This document shows, in pieces, positions 14,228-21,933 of a stretch of 22,468 bases of DNA (the first letter of the stretch is position 1; each line of letters opens with the position of its first letter). The notes under the pieces are model-generated. The model searched no databases and had not been told where the DNA came from. It worked only from the letters and a program-made list of their open reading frames with translations. This DNA comes from JANQIO01 sp038746745 (lineage in GTDB: Bacteria > Pseudomonadota > Gammaproteobacteria > Pseudomonadales > Halieaceae), in NCBI GenBank assembly GCA_038746745.1, contig JBCDKJ010000056.1:1-22468 (forward strand). The letters are read 5' to 3'. A program made the translations under genes and the position numbers.

Positions 14228-16462
14228 ATGTCGGACGCTGCTGAGAGACGGTTCTACGCGCACTCCGTTACCGGAGCCGACAACAAAGCTGAATGGCAAC
14301 TCCTGTCGAATCACCTTCGCGCAGTAGGGGAGCTTGCGAGCAAAAAAGCATCTTTGTTCGGCGGTAGTTGTTTGGCGCAGATTGCCGGCCTCCTGCATGA
14401 TCTGGGTAAATATACCGACGAGTTCCAGAGTCGGCTGGAAGGTAATCCAATCCGCGTAGATCACGCCACCCACGGTGCGGTGGTGGCTTTTGAGCGCTTT
14501 GGCCCTCTGGGTCTCCTTCTGGCTTATGCGATTGCTGGTCATCACGCAGGGCTTGCTAACGGGCGGGATAATGGTGAGCGAACCTGCCTTCAGGAACGCC
14601 TGAAGAAGGAACTGCCACAGCTCCTGCCGGTCTGGGAAGCTGAAATAGCTCTTCCTCAAGACTCTCTGGAGCCTGAAGGCTTTCACCCTGTCCAGTCGCG
14701 GGGATGTTTCCAGCTCGCATTCCTGGGACGAATGTTGTTTTCGTGCCTGGTAGATTCAGATTACCTGGATACAGAAGCCTTCTACCTTTTCCGAGAAAAC
14801 GGGACAAAAGGGCGAGATCAGACGTTCCCTTCCCTTGAAGCGTTGCGGGCCCAACTTGATCAGCATCTGGGCGGCTTCAGGGCGGACTCGGACGTAAACC
14901 GTGTGCGAGCAGAGATTTTGTCTCATGTCCGTGGTCAGGCGAATCAATCACCCGGTTTGTTTTCCCTCAACGTGCCGACGGGTGGTGGTAAAACGCTGGC
15001 ATCTCTGGCGTTTGCTTTGGACCACGCTATTACTCACGGGTTACGTCGGGTAATTTTCGTGATCCCGTTTACAAGTATCGTGGAGCAAACTGCAGAGGTA
15101 TTCCGCGAAGCCCTGGGGAAGTTGGGTGAAACGGCTGTGCTGGAACATCACAGCGCATTTACCGGAGAAGGCAGAAGCACCGGCAGCCCGGAATCCAGAG
15201 ACAAGTTACGGCTGGCCATGGAGAACTGGGAGGCGCCCATTGTTGTGACGACGTCCGTGCAGTTCTTCGAAAGTCTCTATGCCAGCCGCAGCTCACCTTG
15301 TCGAAAGCTTCACAATATCGCGGGAAGTGTCGCGATTCTGGACGAGGCGCAAACCTTACCTCTCAAGCTTCTAATACCCTGTATTACAGCCATGGATGAG
15401 CTTGCCCTGAACTATCGGACCAGCATTGTGCTTTGTACTGCGACCCAGCCTGCTCTAAAGGCAGAAGAAGGCTTCGTTAGCGGTTTGGAAAATGTACGCG
15501 AACTGGCCCCTGATCCAAACGGCTTACAAAGAAGACTGGAGCGTGTTCGCGTCCATTATCTCGGGCCCATCTCGGACGAAGAGTTGCTGGATGAGCTATG
15601 TGCCAGCGAACAGGTGCTCTGTATCGTCAACAGTCGTCGCCATGCTCGGAGTCTCTATCAGGGCATTTCTTCCCTACCTGGAGCGAGGCATCTAACGACT
15701 TTGATGTGCGCCAAACACCGAAGCGAGGCGCTGGCTGAAATTCGGCAGCGGCTCAAAGAGGGTAAACCTTGTCGGCTTATAGCGACGTCACTGATTGAAG
15801 CCGGGGTGGATGTCGACTTTCCCACCGTGTTTCGTGCCGAGGCTGGCGTGGATTCTATCGCCCAGGCCGCGGGCCGCTGTAACCGCGAGGGTAAGCGGCC
15901 GATAAACCAGAGCAATGTCTACGTATTTGCTGTTGCAAGTGATTGGCCGACGCCGCCGGATGTCGAGCAATTCGCAGGGGCTGCTCGTTCGGTGTTTCGT
16001 CGATATGACAAGCCATTGTCCCTGGACGCGATTCGCGATTACTTCCGTGAGCTGTACTGGATTAAGGGAAAGGAGCATTTGGGGGCGGGCATGCTGAAAA
16101 TGGTCGAGGACGGTCGGGTTGATGGTATTCCTTACGAAACCCTGACCAAGACGTTCCGAATGATCGATAGCCATATGCTGCCTGTGATCATTGCGTACGA
16201 TCCGACCGCCCAGAAGGCGTTGAATGATCTCTCCTGGGTTGAATCCTGCGGTGGTATATCCCGCAGGCTACAACCTTACTTGGTGCAATTGCCAGAGCGG
16301 AGTTTTCGCTCGCTAAGGCAAACAGGGGCAATTCAGCCAGTGCAGGAGATGAAGTTTGGTGAGCAGTTTATGGAGCTGGCGAACAAAGACCTATATCACT
16401 GCAAATACGGGCTGGACTGGGATGACCCCTCGTTTATTAGCGCAGAAAAGTCGGTAGTCTAG
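14228..16462 (+). CDS. cas3: CRISPR-associated helicase-nuclease Cas3 (type I-C)
   Basis: Cas3 is recruited by target-bound Cascade, then nicks, unwinds and degrades the DNA. The 744-residue protein carries an N-terminal HD nuclease (AHS near 11, LLHDLGK with H57-D58, DHATHGA, IAGHHAGL). The superfamily 2 helicase follows: Walker A VPTGGGKT at about 249-256, DEAQ at 372-375 (ILDEAQTLP), motif III SIVLCTATQPAL, SLIEAGVDVDFP, and motif VI QAAGRCNREGK. All catalytic motifs are intact. The start is uncertain: ATG 14228 follows GAGAGAGGG closely, while GTG 14216 is 12 bp upstream in the same frame. It is the first gene of the cas operon; cas5c follows after a 46-bp gap. Nuclease and helicase are one polypeptide, as usual in I-C. 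Confidence 0.97.
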   Translation: MSDAAERRFYAHSVTGADNKAEWQLLSNHLRAVGELASKKASLFGGSCLAQIAGLLHDLGKYTDEFQSRLEGNPIRVDHATHGAVVAFERFGPLGLLLAYAIAGHHAGLANGRDNGERTCLQERLKKELPQLLPVWEAEIALPQDSLEPEGFHPVQSRGCFQLAFLGRMLFSCLVDSDYLDTEAFYLFRENGTKGRDQTFPSLEALRAQLDQHLGGFRADSDVNRVRAEILSHVRGQANQSPGLFSLNVPTGGGKTLASLAFALDHAITHGLRRVIFVIPFTSIVEQTAEVFREALGKLGETAVLEHHSAFTGEGRSTGSPESRDKLRLAMENWEAPIVVTTSVQFFESLYASRSSPCRKLHNIAGSVAILDEAQTLPLKLLIPCITAMDELALNYRTSIVLCTATQPALKAEEGFVSGLENVRELAPDPNGLQRRLERVRVHYLGPISDEELLDELCASEQVLCIVNSRRHARSLYQGISSLPGARHLTTLMCAKHRSEALAEIRQRLKEGKPCRLIATSLIEAGVDVDFPTVFRAEAGVDSIAQAAGRCNREGKRPINQSNVYVFAVASDWPTPPDVEQFAGAARSVFRRYDKPLSLDAIRDYFRELYWIKGKEHLGAGMLKMVEDGRVDGIPYETLTKTFRMIDSHMLPVIIAYDPTAQKALNDLSWVESCGGISRRLQPYLVQLPERSFRSLRQTGAIQPVQEMKFGEQFMELANKDLYHCKYGLDWDDPSFISAEKSVV

Positions 16463-16508
16463 CTCAGTCGCTATACAGCGGCGTGGATAGAGAAGGTGGG
16501 GAAGACTA

Positions 16509-17183
16509 ATGGCATACGGGATAAAGCTGATGGTATGGGGCGAGCGAGCCTGCTTCACGAGGCCGGAGATGAAGGTGGAGCGAGTGAGTTACGATGTGCT
16601 CACCCCGTCGGCAGCACGTGGGATTTTGGAAGCGATTCACTGGAAGCCGGCAATTCGCTGGGTTATCGATGGGATTCGTGTTTTGAAACCGGTTCGTTTT
16701 GAGTCCATTCGCCGTAATGAGGTGGGCAGCAAAATCAGCGCACGAAACGTTGGTTCGGCGATGAAGGCTGGCACTACCGAGGGACTCGTAACCTATGTAG
16801 ATCAGGACCGTCAACAGCGGGCCGCTACGGTACTTCGCGATGTCGCCTATGTGATCGAGGCGCATTTCGAGCTTACCGGGAAAGCGGGTGACGATGACAG
16901 CGAAGGAAAGCACCTGGATATATTCAATCGTCGCGCCCGCAAGGGGCAGTATTTTCATGCGCCATGCCTGGGTGTACGTGAGTTTCCAGCGAACTTCCGC
17001 CTTGTGGAAGAGGGGGAGCCAAGTCCATTGCCCCATACTTCCCTGGAAGGTGAGCGTGATCTGGGTTGGATGCTCCATGACTTTGATTTCCAAAACGGCA
17101 GTGAACCTCGTTACTTTCGAGCTGTTTTGCGTGATGGTTTTATAGACGTTCCGAATTTCTCTAGCGAAGAGGTTAAGGGATGA
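16509..17183 (+). CDS. cas5c: Cas5c (Cas5d), crRNA-processing Cascade subunit
   Basis: In type I-C, Cas5c replaces Cas6: it cuts the repeat hairpin of pre-crRNA and stays bound to the 5' handle in Cascade. The 224-residue product shows family hallmarks YGIKLMVWGERACFTRPEMKVERVSYDVLTPSAARGILEAIHWKPAIRWVID at the N-terminal half and KHLDIFNRRARKGQYFHAPCLGVREF at 134-159. The catalytic Lys-His pair is K134-H135. At the position where I recall a catalytic Tyr in the Bacillus halodurans enzyme (SIYW-type context), this protein has H44 (AIHW). GGTGGGGAAG precedes the ATG. Its stop overlaps the cas8c start by 4 bp (ATGA), indicating translational coupling. Confidence 0.96.
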   Translation: MAYGIKLMVWGERACFTRPEMKVERVSYDVLTPSAARGILEAIHWKPAIRWVIDGIRVLKPVRFESIRRNEVGSKISARNVGSAMKAGTTEGLVTYVDQDRQQRAATVLRDVAYVIEAHFELTGKAGDDDSEGKHLDIFNRRARKGQYFHAPCLGVREFPANFRLVEEGEPSPLPHTSLEGERDLGWMLHDFDFQNGSEPRYFRAVLRDGFIDVPNFSSEEVKG

Positions 17184-18967
17184 TCCTCTTGGCTTTACAT
17201 AATTACTATCAGCGTCTGGTCAACAGCCACGCGGACGAGATAGCCCCTTTCGGTTTTAGCCAGGAAAAAATCAGCTATGCGCTAATTCTGGATGAGGACG
17301 GCCGATTGCTCGACGTTCAAGATATTCGCGATAACAGTAGCAAGAAGCCAGTTCCCTCGATACTTACTGTTCCTCAGCCGCCCAAACGATCTGTAAACAT
17401 TGCGCCCTGCTTCCTCTGGGATAAATCGTCTTACGTGTTAGGGATTAGCGCCGCAGACGATGAAAAATCAAAGAAGCGGAATAAGGAAACTCACCAATCC
17501 TTCAAAGATATGCATGAAGAACTGCTGGGAAAAAGCAGTAGTCCTCGCTTAAAAGCGCTTCTGGCATTTTTTGATCGTTGGGAGCCAGAGTCATGGCAGG
17601 AATCGGGTCTATTCTCCGAAGATATGTTAGATGCCAATTACGTATTCCGCTTAGATGGAGATCTGGAATATATGCATCAATACCCCGAGGCACAGAGCAT
17701 TCGTCGAGCAATGCTCCAGCAGTCTGGCACACGAAGCGAAGTGTGTCTGGTTACTGGGGCACGCGCGCCAGTTACTCTGTTACACCCTTCAATCAAAGGC
17801 GTATACGGGGCTCAAACTGCGGGCGCTTCGATCGTTTCTTTCAACCTCGACGCTTTTAAATCATACGGCAAGTCTCAGGGAGAAAATGCCCCAATTTCAA
17901 TAGAGGCTACATTTGCTTACACCACCACACTCAACCACTTGCTTCGCAAAGGCAGCCGCCAGCGGCTACAACTGGGTGATACCTCGGTAGTCTTCTGGGC
18001 CGAAAGCGGAACCATTGAGGGCACCAAGACCGCGGAGGGGTTGTTCGCGGACCTTTTGAACCCTCCGGCAACGGACTCTTCGGAGTCGGACCGGTTGAGA
18101 TCAGCCCTTGAGCTAATCGGAAAAGGACGGCCGCTAAAGAGCCTGAATCCGAATCTGGAAGACGATACAGCTATTTATGTACTCGGTCTTGCTCCCAATG
18201 CATCCCGTCTTTCCGTGCGTTTCTGGGAAACGGGCTCCTTGTACTGCTTTGCAGAACGCCTTGGGCAGCACTACCGTGATTTGGAATTGCGGCCACTTCC
18301 TTGGAAAACGGAGCCTTCTGTGTGGCGGTTGTTGCTACAAACAGTGCCGCACCGAGAAGGTAGCCAGCCGAAGTCTGACGATATTCCCCCCCAACTCGCT
18401 GGCGAAATGACCCGAGCCATACTGTCAGGCCGCCGCTATCCCGTCAGCCTGCTTTCCAACTTAGTCATGCGCATGCGCGCAGATGGAGATGTTTCCCCGC
18501 TGCGTGTCGCCCTTTGTAAAGCCGTGCTTGCCCGGGATGCGCGAATTGCAAATAAAACTACAGAGAGGGAAATCCCCATGAGTCTTGATATCGACAATAG
18601 CGAGCCCGGCTATTTGCTGGGGCGGCTATTTGCTACGTTGGAAAACATCCAGCAATCGGCGTTAGGCCGGGACATCAACGCCACGATCAGAGACCGGTAC
18701 TACGGTGCAGCTTCTGCTACGCCTGCCAGTATTTTCCCCGTACTGGTAAGAAATGCTCAGCACCACCTCGGTCGGCTACGCAAAGACAAGCCAGGTGCCG
18801 CGGTCAACCTCGAAAAACAGATCAATGAAATTGTCGACAAGCTGCCACCGACTTTCCCCAAGAGTCTGCGGATTGAAGCGCAGGGACGTTTTGCTATTGG
18901 CTACTACCACCAAAGTAAAGCTCGCTTTAGTAATCAAGAAAATGATTCTGATGAAGGAGAAGACTAA
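17180..18967 (+). CDS. cas8c: Cas8c (Csd1), Cascade large subunit
   Basis: Cas8c is the large subunit of type I-C Cascade; it recognises the PAM and stabilises target opening. The 595-residue product has the Csd1 hallmark stretch CLVTGARAPVTLLHPSIKGVYGAQTAGASIVSFNLDAFKSYGKSQGENAPIS at about 190-240. It also has the N-terminal ALHNYYQRL segment and the C-terminal helical region LGRLFATLENIQQSALG. Length is typical. It overlaps cas5c by 4 bp at the start and shares one base with cas7c at the end (TAATG). Its last 129 codons also encode the small subunit Cas11c from an internal start at 18578. The C-terminal tail is acidic (NDSDEGED). Confidence 0.96.
   Translation: MILLALHNYYQRLVNSHADEIAPFGFSQEKISYALILDEDGRLLDVQDIRDNSSKKPVPSILTVPQPPKRSVNIAPCFLWDKSSYVLGISAADDEKSKKRNKETHQSFKDMHEELLGKSSSPRLKALLAFFDRWEPESWQESGLFSEDMLDANYVFRLDGDLEYMHQYPEAQSIRRAMLQQSGTRSEVCLVTGARAPVTLLHPSIKGVYGAQTAGASIVSFNLDAFKSYGKSQGENAPISIEATFAYTTTLNHLLRKGSRQRLQLGDTSVVFWAESGTIEGTKTAEGLFADLLNPPATDSSESDRLRSALELIGKGRPLKSLNPNLEDDTAIYVLGLAPNASRLSVRFWETGSLYCFAERLGQHYRDLELRPLPWKTEPSVWRLLLQTVPHREGSQPKSDDIPPQLAGEMTRAILSGRRYPVSLLSNLVMRMRADGDVSPLRVALCKAVLARDARIANKTTEREIPMSLDIDNSEPGYLLGRLFATLENIQQSALGRDINATIRDRYYGAASATPASIFPVLVRNAQHHLGRLRKDKPGAAVNLEKQINEIVDKLPPTFPKSLRIEAQGRFAIGYYHQSKARFSNQENDSDEGED
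18578..18967 (+). CDS. cas11c: Cas11c small subunit, internal in-frame translation product of cas8c
   Basis: In well-studied type I-C systems the Cascade small subunit is not a separate gene but is translated from an internal start in cas8c. Here an ATG at 18578 is in the cas8c frame (MSLDIDNSEPGYLLGRLFATLENIQQ) and would give 129 residues, the expected size for Cas11. An AGAGAGGGA stretch at 18562-18570 provides a strong Shine-Dalgarno 7-8 bases upstream, which a purely internal Met codon would not need. The product is largely alpha-helical by inspection, as expected for Cas11, and would line the Cascade belly and hold the target strand. It shares the cas8c stop. Separate production is inferred; neither protein data nor a conservation test was available. 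Confidence 0.82.
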   Translation: MSLDIDNSEPGYLLGRLFATLENIQQSALGRDINATIRDRYYGAASATPASIFPVLVRNAQHHLGRLRKDKPGAAVNLEKQINEIVDKLPPTFPKSLRIEAQGRFAIGYYHQSKARFSNQENDSDEGED

Positions 18968-19833
18968 TGACAGCCATCGCTAACCGCTATGAGTTTGTTT
19001 ATCTGTTTGATGTCACTAACGGTAACCCGAATGGAGACCCTGATGCAGGCAACTTGCCTCGACTTGACCCCGAAACGAATCAGGGCCTTGTGACTGATGT
19101 ATGCCTTAAAAGAAAAATTCGCAACTATGTAAGTTTGGAAAGAGAAGGTGACACAGGGTACGGAATCTATATGCAGGAAAAGTCTGTACTAAATAATCAG
19201 CATAAACTGGCGTACGAAGCCCTTGAAATTGAGCCGGTCTCTAAAAAGCTACCTAAGGAAGAGGCCAAAGCTAAAGAGTTGACTGCATGGATGTGCCGGA
19301 ATTTTTTCGATGTTCGTGCTTTTGGCGCAGTTATGACCACAGAGGTTAATGCCGGTCAAGTTCGCGGACCAATCCAAATGGCGTTCGCGTATTCTGTTGA
19401 CCCGGTCTTGCCGATGGAGGTGTCCATCACCCGGATGGCAGTGACGAATGAACGTGACCTTGAAAAAGAGCGCACGATGGGTCGAAAACACATCGTTCCA
19501 TATGGCCTTTACCGCGCTCACGGTTATATTTCGGCCAAGCTGGCCGAACGCACCGGGTTCTCAGACGATGACCTGGAGCTGCTTTGGCGATCATTGCTTA
19601 ACATGTTTGAACACGACCGTTCGGCTGCCCGTGGCGAGATGGCCGCTCGTAAGTTGATTGTGTTTAAACACGAAAACCCGATGGGCAATGCGCCGGCGCA
19701 TAAGCTGTTTGAGTTAGTCACTATTGATCGAGCCAGTGGTGATGATGCACCCGCTCGTAGCTTCCGCGACTATCACGTGAGCGTGGACTCAGAATCAATT
19801 CCCCAAGGTGTCAGCGTCGAAGAGAAACTTTAA
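18967..19833 (+). CDS. cas7c: Cas7c (Csd2), Cascade backbone subunit
   Basis: Several copies of Cas7c coat the crRNA spacer and form the Cascade backbone. The 288-residue product opens with the very characteristic Csd2 stretch RYEFVYLFDVTNGNPNGDPDAGNLPRLDPETNQGLVTDVCLKRKIRNYV. It also contains WMCRNFFDVRAFGAVMTTEVNAGQVRGPIQM and the SITRMAVTNERD segment. Length and order fit the family. AAGGAGA at 18954-18960 gives a strong ribosome binding site, and the ATG overlaps the cas8c stop by one base. cas4 follows 8 bp after the stop. Confidence 0.97.
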   Translation: MTAIANRYEFVYLFDVTNGNPNGDPDAGNLPRLDPETNQGLVTDVCLKRKIRNYVSLEREGDTGYGIYMQEKSVLNNQHKLAYEALEIEPVSKKLPKEEAKAKELTAWMCRNFFDVRAFGAVMTTEVNAGQVRGPIQMAFAYSVDPVLPMEVSITRMAVTNERDLEKERTMGRKHIVPYGLYRAHGYISAKLAERTGFSDDDLELLWRSLLNMFEHDRSAARGEMAARKLIVFKHENPMGNAPAHKLFELVTIDRASGDDAPARSFRDYHVSVDSESIPQGVSVEEKL

Positions 19834-19841
19834 TTCACACG

Positions 19842-20450
19842 GTGGACGATTTTCTGCCCATTTCTGCGCTACAGCATTATGCCTATTGCCCGCGGCAGTT
19901 TGCATTGATTCATGTAGAGCAGGCGTGGGCGGAGAATCGCTATACCGCCGAGGGGCGAATCTTGCACGATCGTGTCGATTCCGGTGCGACGGAACAACGA
20001 AAGGACGTTCGCTTCGAAAGAAGCGTGATGCTGCGCTCTGTACAGTATCGCTTGACGGGAAAGCTCGACCTTGTCGAAGTTCATTGCAAAGATCGGTATA
20101 TCCCAGTGGAGTACAAGCGGGGTAAGCCAAAGCTTCAGGATTGGGACAGGATTCAGGTCTGTGCCCAAGCGCTCTGCATCGAAGAAATGCGGTCTACTCA
20201 GATAAGTGAAGGCGCAATTTGGTACTGGGAAGTGCGTCGTCGTGAGGCTGTGGCGCTAACTAGCGACATTCGCGAATCGACGATGTCTGCCATTAACGCC
20301 TGCCATTTATTAATTGAAAACGGAAAAACTCCCAGGCCCGAGGTGTCTGAAAGTCGGTGTAAAGCCTGCTCTTTGCGAGATTTATGTCGTCCGGAACGGT
20401 TTCGACGAGATATGTCGGCCAAGTATGCACAGAATTTGTTTGAATTGTGA
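19842..20450 (+). CDS. cas4: Cas4 exonuclease (PAM-selecting adaptation factor)
   Basis: Cas4 works with Cas1-Cas2 to trim prespacers at the PAM so that new spacers are integrated in the right orientation. The 202-residue product has the four cysteines for a 4Fe-4S cluster: C16 (YCPRQF) and C173, C176, C182 (RCKACSLRDLC). The PD-(D/E)XK-type nuclease residues are H42, D76, E90 and K92 (GKLDLVEV, IPVEYKRG). All are intact. The start is GTG at 19842 without a good Shine-Dalgarno. The conserved N-terminus (DDFLPISALQHYAYCPRQ) begins exactly there, and the 8-bp gap from cas7c suggests coupling. Its stop overlaps the cas1 GTG. Confidence 0.96.
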   Translation: MDDFLPISALQHYAYCPRQFALIHVEQAWAENRYTAEGRILHDRVDSGATEQRKDVRFERSVMLRSVQYRLTGKLDLVEVHCKDRYIPVEYKRGKPKLQDWDRIQVCAQALCIEEMRSTQISEGAIWYWEVRRREAVALTSDIRESTMSAINACHLLIENGKTPRPEVSESRCKACSLRDLCRPERFRRDMSAKYAQNLFEL

Positions 20451-21463
20451 AAAAGTTGCTCAACACACTGTATATCACCCGACAGGAAAGCTATCTGCAT
20501 AAAGAGCGGGAAACCATGGTAATCAAGCAAGGGAAAGAGAAGCTCGGACAATTTCCCGCACTATCACTCGGTGGAATCCTGTGTTTTGGCCGCGTGTCTG
20601 TTTCGCCATTCCTGATGGGCTACTGCGCAGAAAATGGAATCGGTGTTGCGTTCTACACAGAGTACGGCCGCTTTCTCGCTCGAGTACAGGGCCGCCAGAC
20701 CGGAAATGTTTTGTTGCGACGTACCCAGTATCGTTGGGCAGACGACAAGGAGCATACCGTCGAAATTGCCCGCCTGATGGTGGCAGCCAAAATCGCTAAT
20801 AGTCGATCTGTATTGTTGCGAGAGCTTCGTAATCACGGTGAGAATGCGAAGCTCAGTTCGGCCGAGGTGAAGCTGGCCTCAAGTTTGCGGCGAGTAAGAG
20901 TGGTCGAGTCGGTCGACGAAATTCGTGGTGTAGAAGGTGATGCAGCAAGTAGTTACTTCGGTGTCTTTGATGAGCTAATCCGTGGTTCTGGGTTTGCGTT
21001 CAGCGGCCGCGTGAGAAGGCCACCAACCGACCCCGTTAACGCCCTTCTCTCGTTTGTCTACTCTTTGGTGACTCAGGAGTGTGTTTCGGCCCTCTACGGA
21101 GTTGGTTTGGACCCCTACGTGGGATTTCTGCATAGAGACAGGCCGGGGAGGGTGAGTCTTGCACTTGACTTGCTGGAAGAATTCCGCGCTTCTTGGGCAG
21201 ATCGCTTTGTGCTCACACTGGTTAATCGTCATCAGGTTCAAACGAGCGACTTTGTTACCGAGGCGAGTGGTGCGGTACGTCTCCTGGATACTGTGAGAAA
21301 AAAAGTTCTGACGTTATATCAGGAAAGAAAGCAGGTGGAGCTAACCCATCCATACCTACAGGAACAGATTCCTATTGGTTTGTTACCGCATAGCCAAGCA
21401 TTACTTTTGGCGCGACACTTGAGAGGCGATACAGATCACTACACTCCCTACGTGGTGAAGTGA
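20447..21463 (+). CDS. cas1: Cas1 integrase (type I-C)
   Basis: Cas1 is the integrase of the Cas1-Cas2 complex, inserting new spacers at the leader end of the array. The 338-residue product has metal ligands E163 (GVEGDAASSYF), H229 (VGFLHRDRPGR) and D241 (LALDLLEEFR), all intact. The C-terminal tail (QIPIGLLPHSQALLLARHLRGDTDHYTPYVVK) is typical of the I-C subfamily. The start is GTG at 20447, overlapping the cas4 stop as GTGA. The first residues MKKLLNTLYITRQESYL match the family, which supports this start. cas2 begins at the very next base after the stop. Confidence 0.97.
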   Translation: MKKLLNTLYITRQESYLHKERETMVIKQGKEKLGQFPALSLGGILCFGRVSVSPFLMGYCAENGIGVAFYTEYGRFLARVQGRQTGNVLLRRTQYRWADDKEHTVEIARLMVAAKIANSRSVLLRELRNHGENAKLSSAEVKLASSLRRVRVVESVDEIRGVEGDAASSYFGVFDELIRGSGFAFSGRVRRPPTDPVNALLSFVYSLVTQECVSALYGVGLDPYVGFLHRDRPGRVSLALDLLEEFRASWADRFVLTLVNRHQVQTSDFVTEASGAVRLLDTVRKKVLTLYQERKQVELTHPYLQEQIPIGLLPHSQALLLARHLRGDTDHYTPYVVK

Positions 21464-21757
21464 ATGCTGATTCTCATCACGTACGACGTTAGCGTTAGCA
21501 GCAGCGAAGGAAGTCGGCGGTTAAGGGCCATTTCGAAGATTTGCCTGGATTATGGCGTCCGGGTTCAGAACTCTGTATTTGAATGTGAAGTTAATCCGGC
21601 TCAATTCACAATGCTGAAAAATGAATTGTTGGAAGCTTACGATTCTGAAGAGGATAGCTTGAGGTTCTATACTCTTGGCAAGCGCGGACGTCAGCGAGTT
21701 GAACACTTCGGCGCTAAACCAACAAATGACCCTCTCCGTGACCCCTTGATTCTTTAG
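21464..21757 (+). CDS. cas2: Cas2, adaptation complex structural subunit
   Basis: Cas2 dimers bridge two Cas1 dimers and measure prespacer length. The 97-residue product has the ferredoxin-like start MLILITYDVSV with the conserved D8, then RRLRAISKICLDYGVRVQNSVFECEVNPAQF and SLRFYTLGKRGRQRVEHFG. The ATG immediately follows the cas1 TGA. It is the last cas gene before the leader and array, and no terminator separates it from the leader. Confidence 0.97.
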   Translation: MLILITYDVSVSSSEGSRRLRAISKICLDYGVRVQNSVFECEVNPAQFTMLKNELLEAYDSEEDSLRFYTLGKRGRQRVEHFGAKPTNDPLRDPLIL

Positions 21758-21933
21758 CCGCTGACTATCGGCTCTCACGAATTTCCTGGGTGGTTAGCGG
21801 AAGCTCAATCCATTGAATTTGCAGCTGATTTTTGTACGTGGGTTAGCACCCTGTACGTTTTTGGGCTTAGAGAAAGGGGTTAGCGGAAGTTTGATATTTT
21901 CGCTTTGCTTTTTAACAACTTAGACTACTGCCG
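21758..21933 (+). promoter_or_regulatory. CRISPR leader
   Basis: This 176-bp stretch between cas2 and the first repeat is AT-richer than its surroundings, especially at 21890-21925. It contains a 12-bp direct repeat GGTTAGCGGAAG at 21792-21803 and 21878-21889, with a third partial copy GGTTAGC at 21841-21847. TGTACGT occurs at 21833-21839 and 21852-21858, flanking a small GGGT-TAGC-ACCC hairpin (21840-21851). It should hold the array promoter and the sites that direct Cas1-Cas2 to the first repeat. No convincing promoter boxes were found by eye. Confidence 0.8.

Noticed and set aside
13919..14686. Minus-strand open frame of 255 codons over the WYL/cas3 junction
   Set aside because: It is antisense to two well-supported genes and has a low-complexity product without domains.
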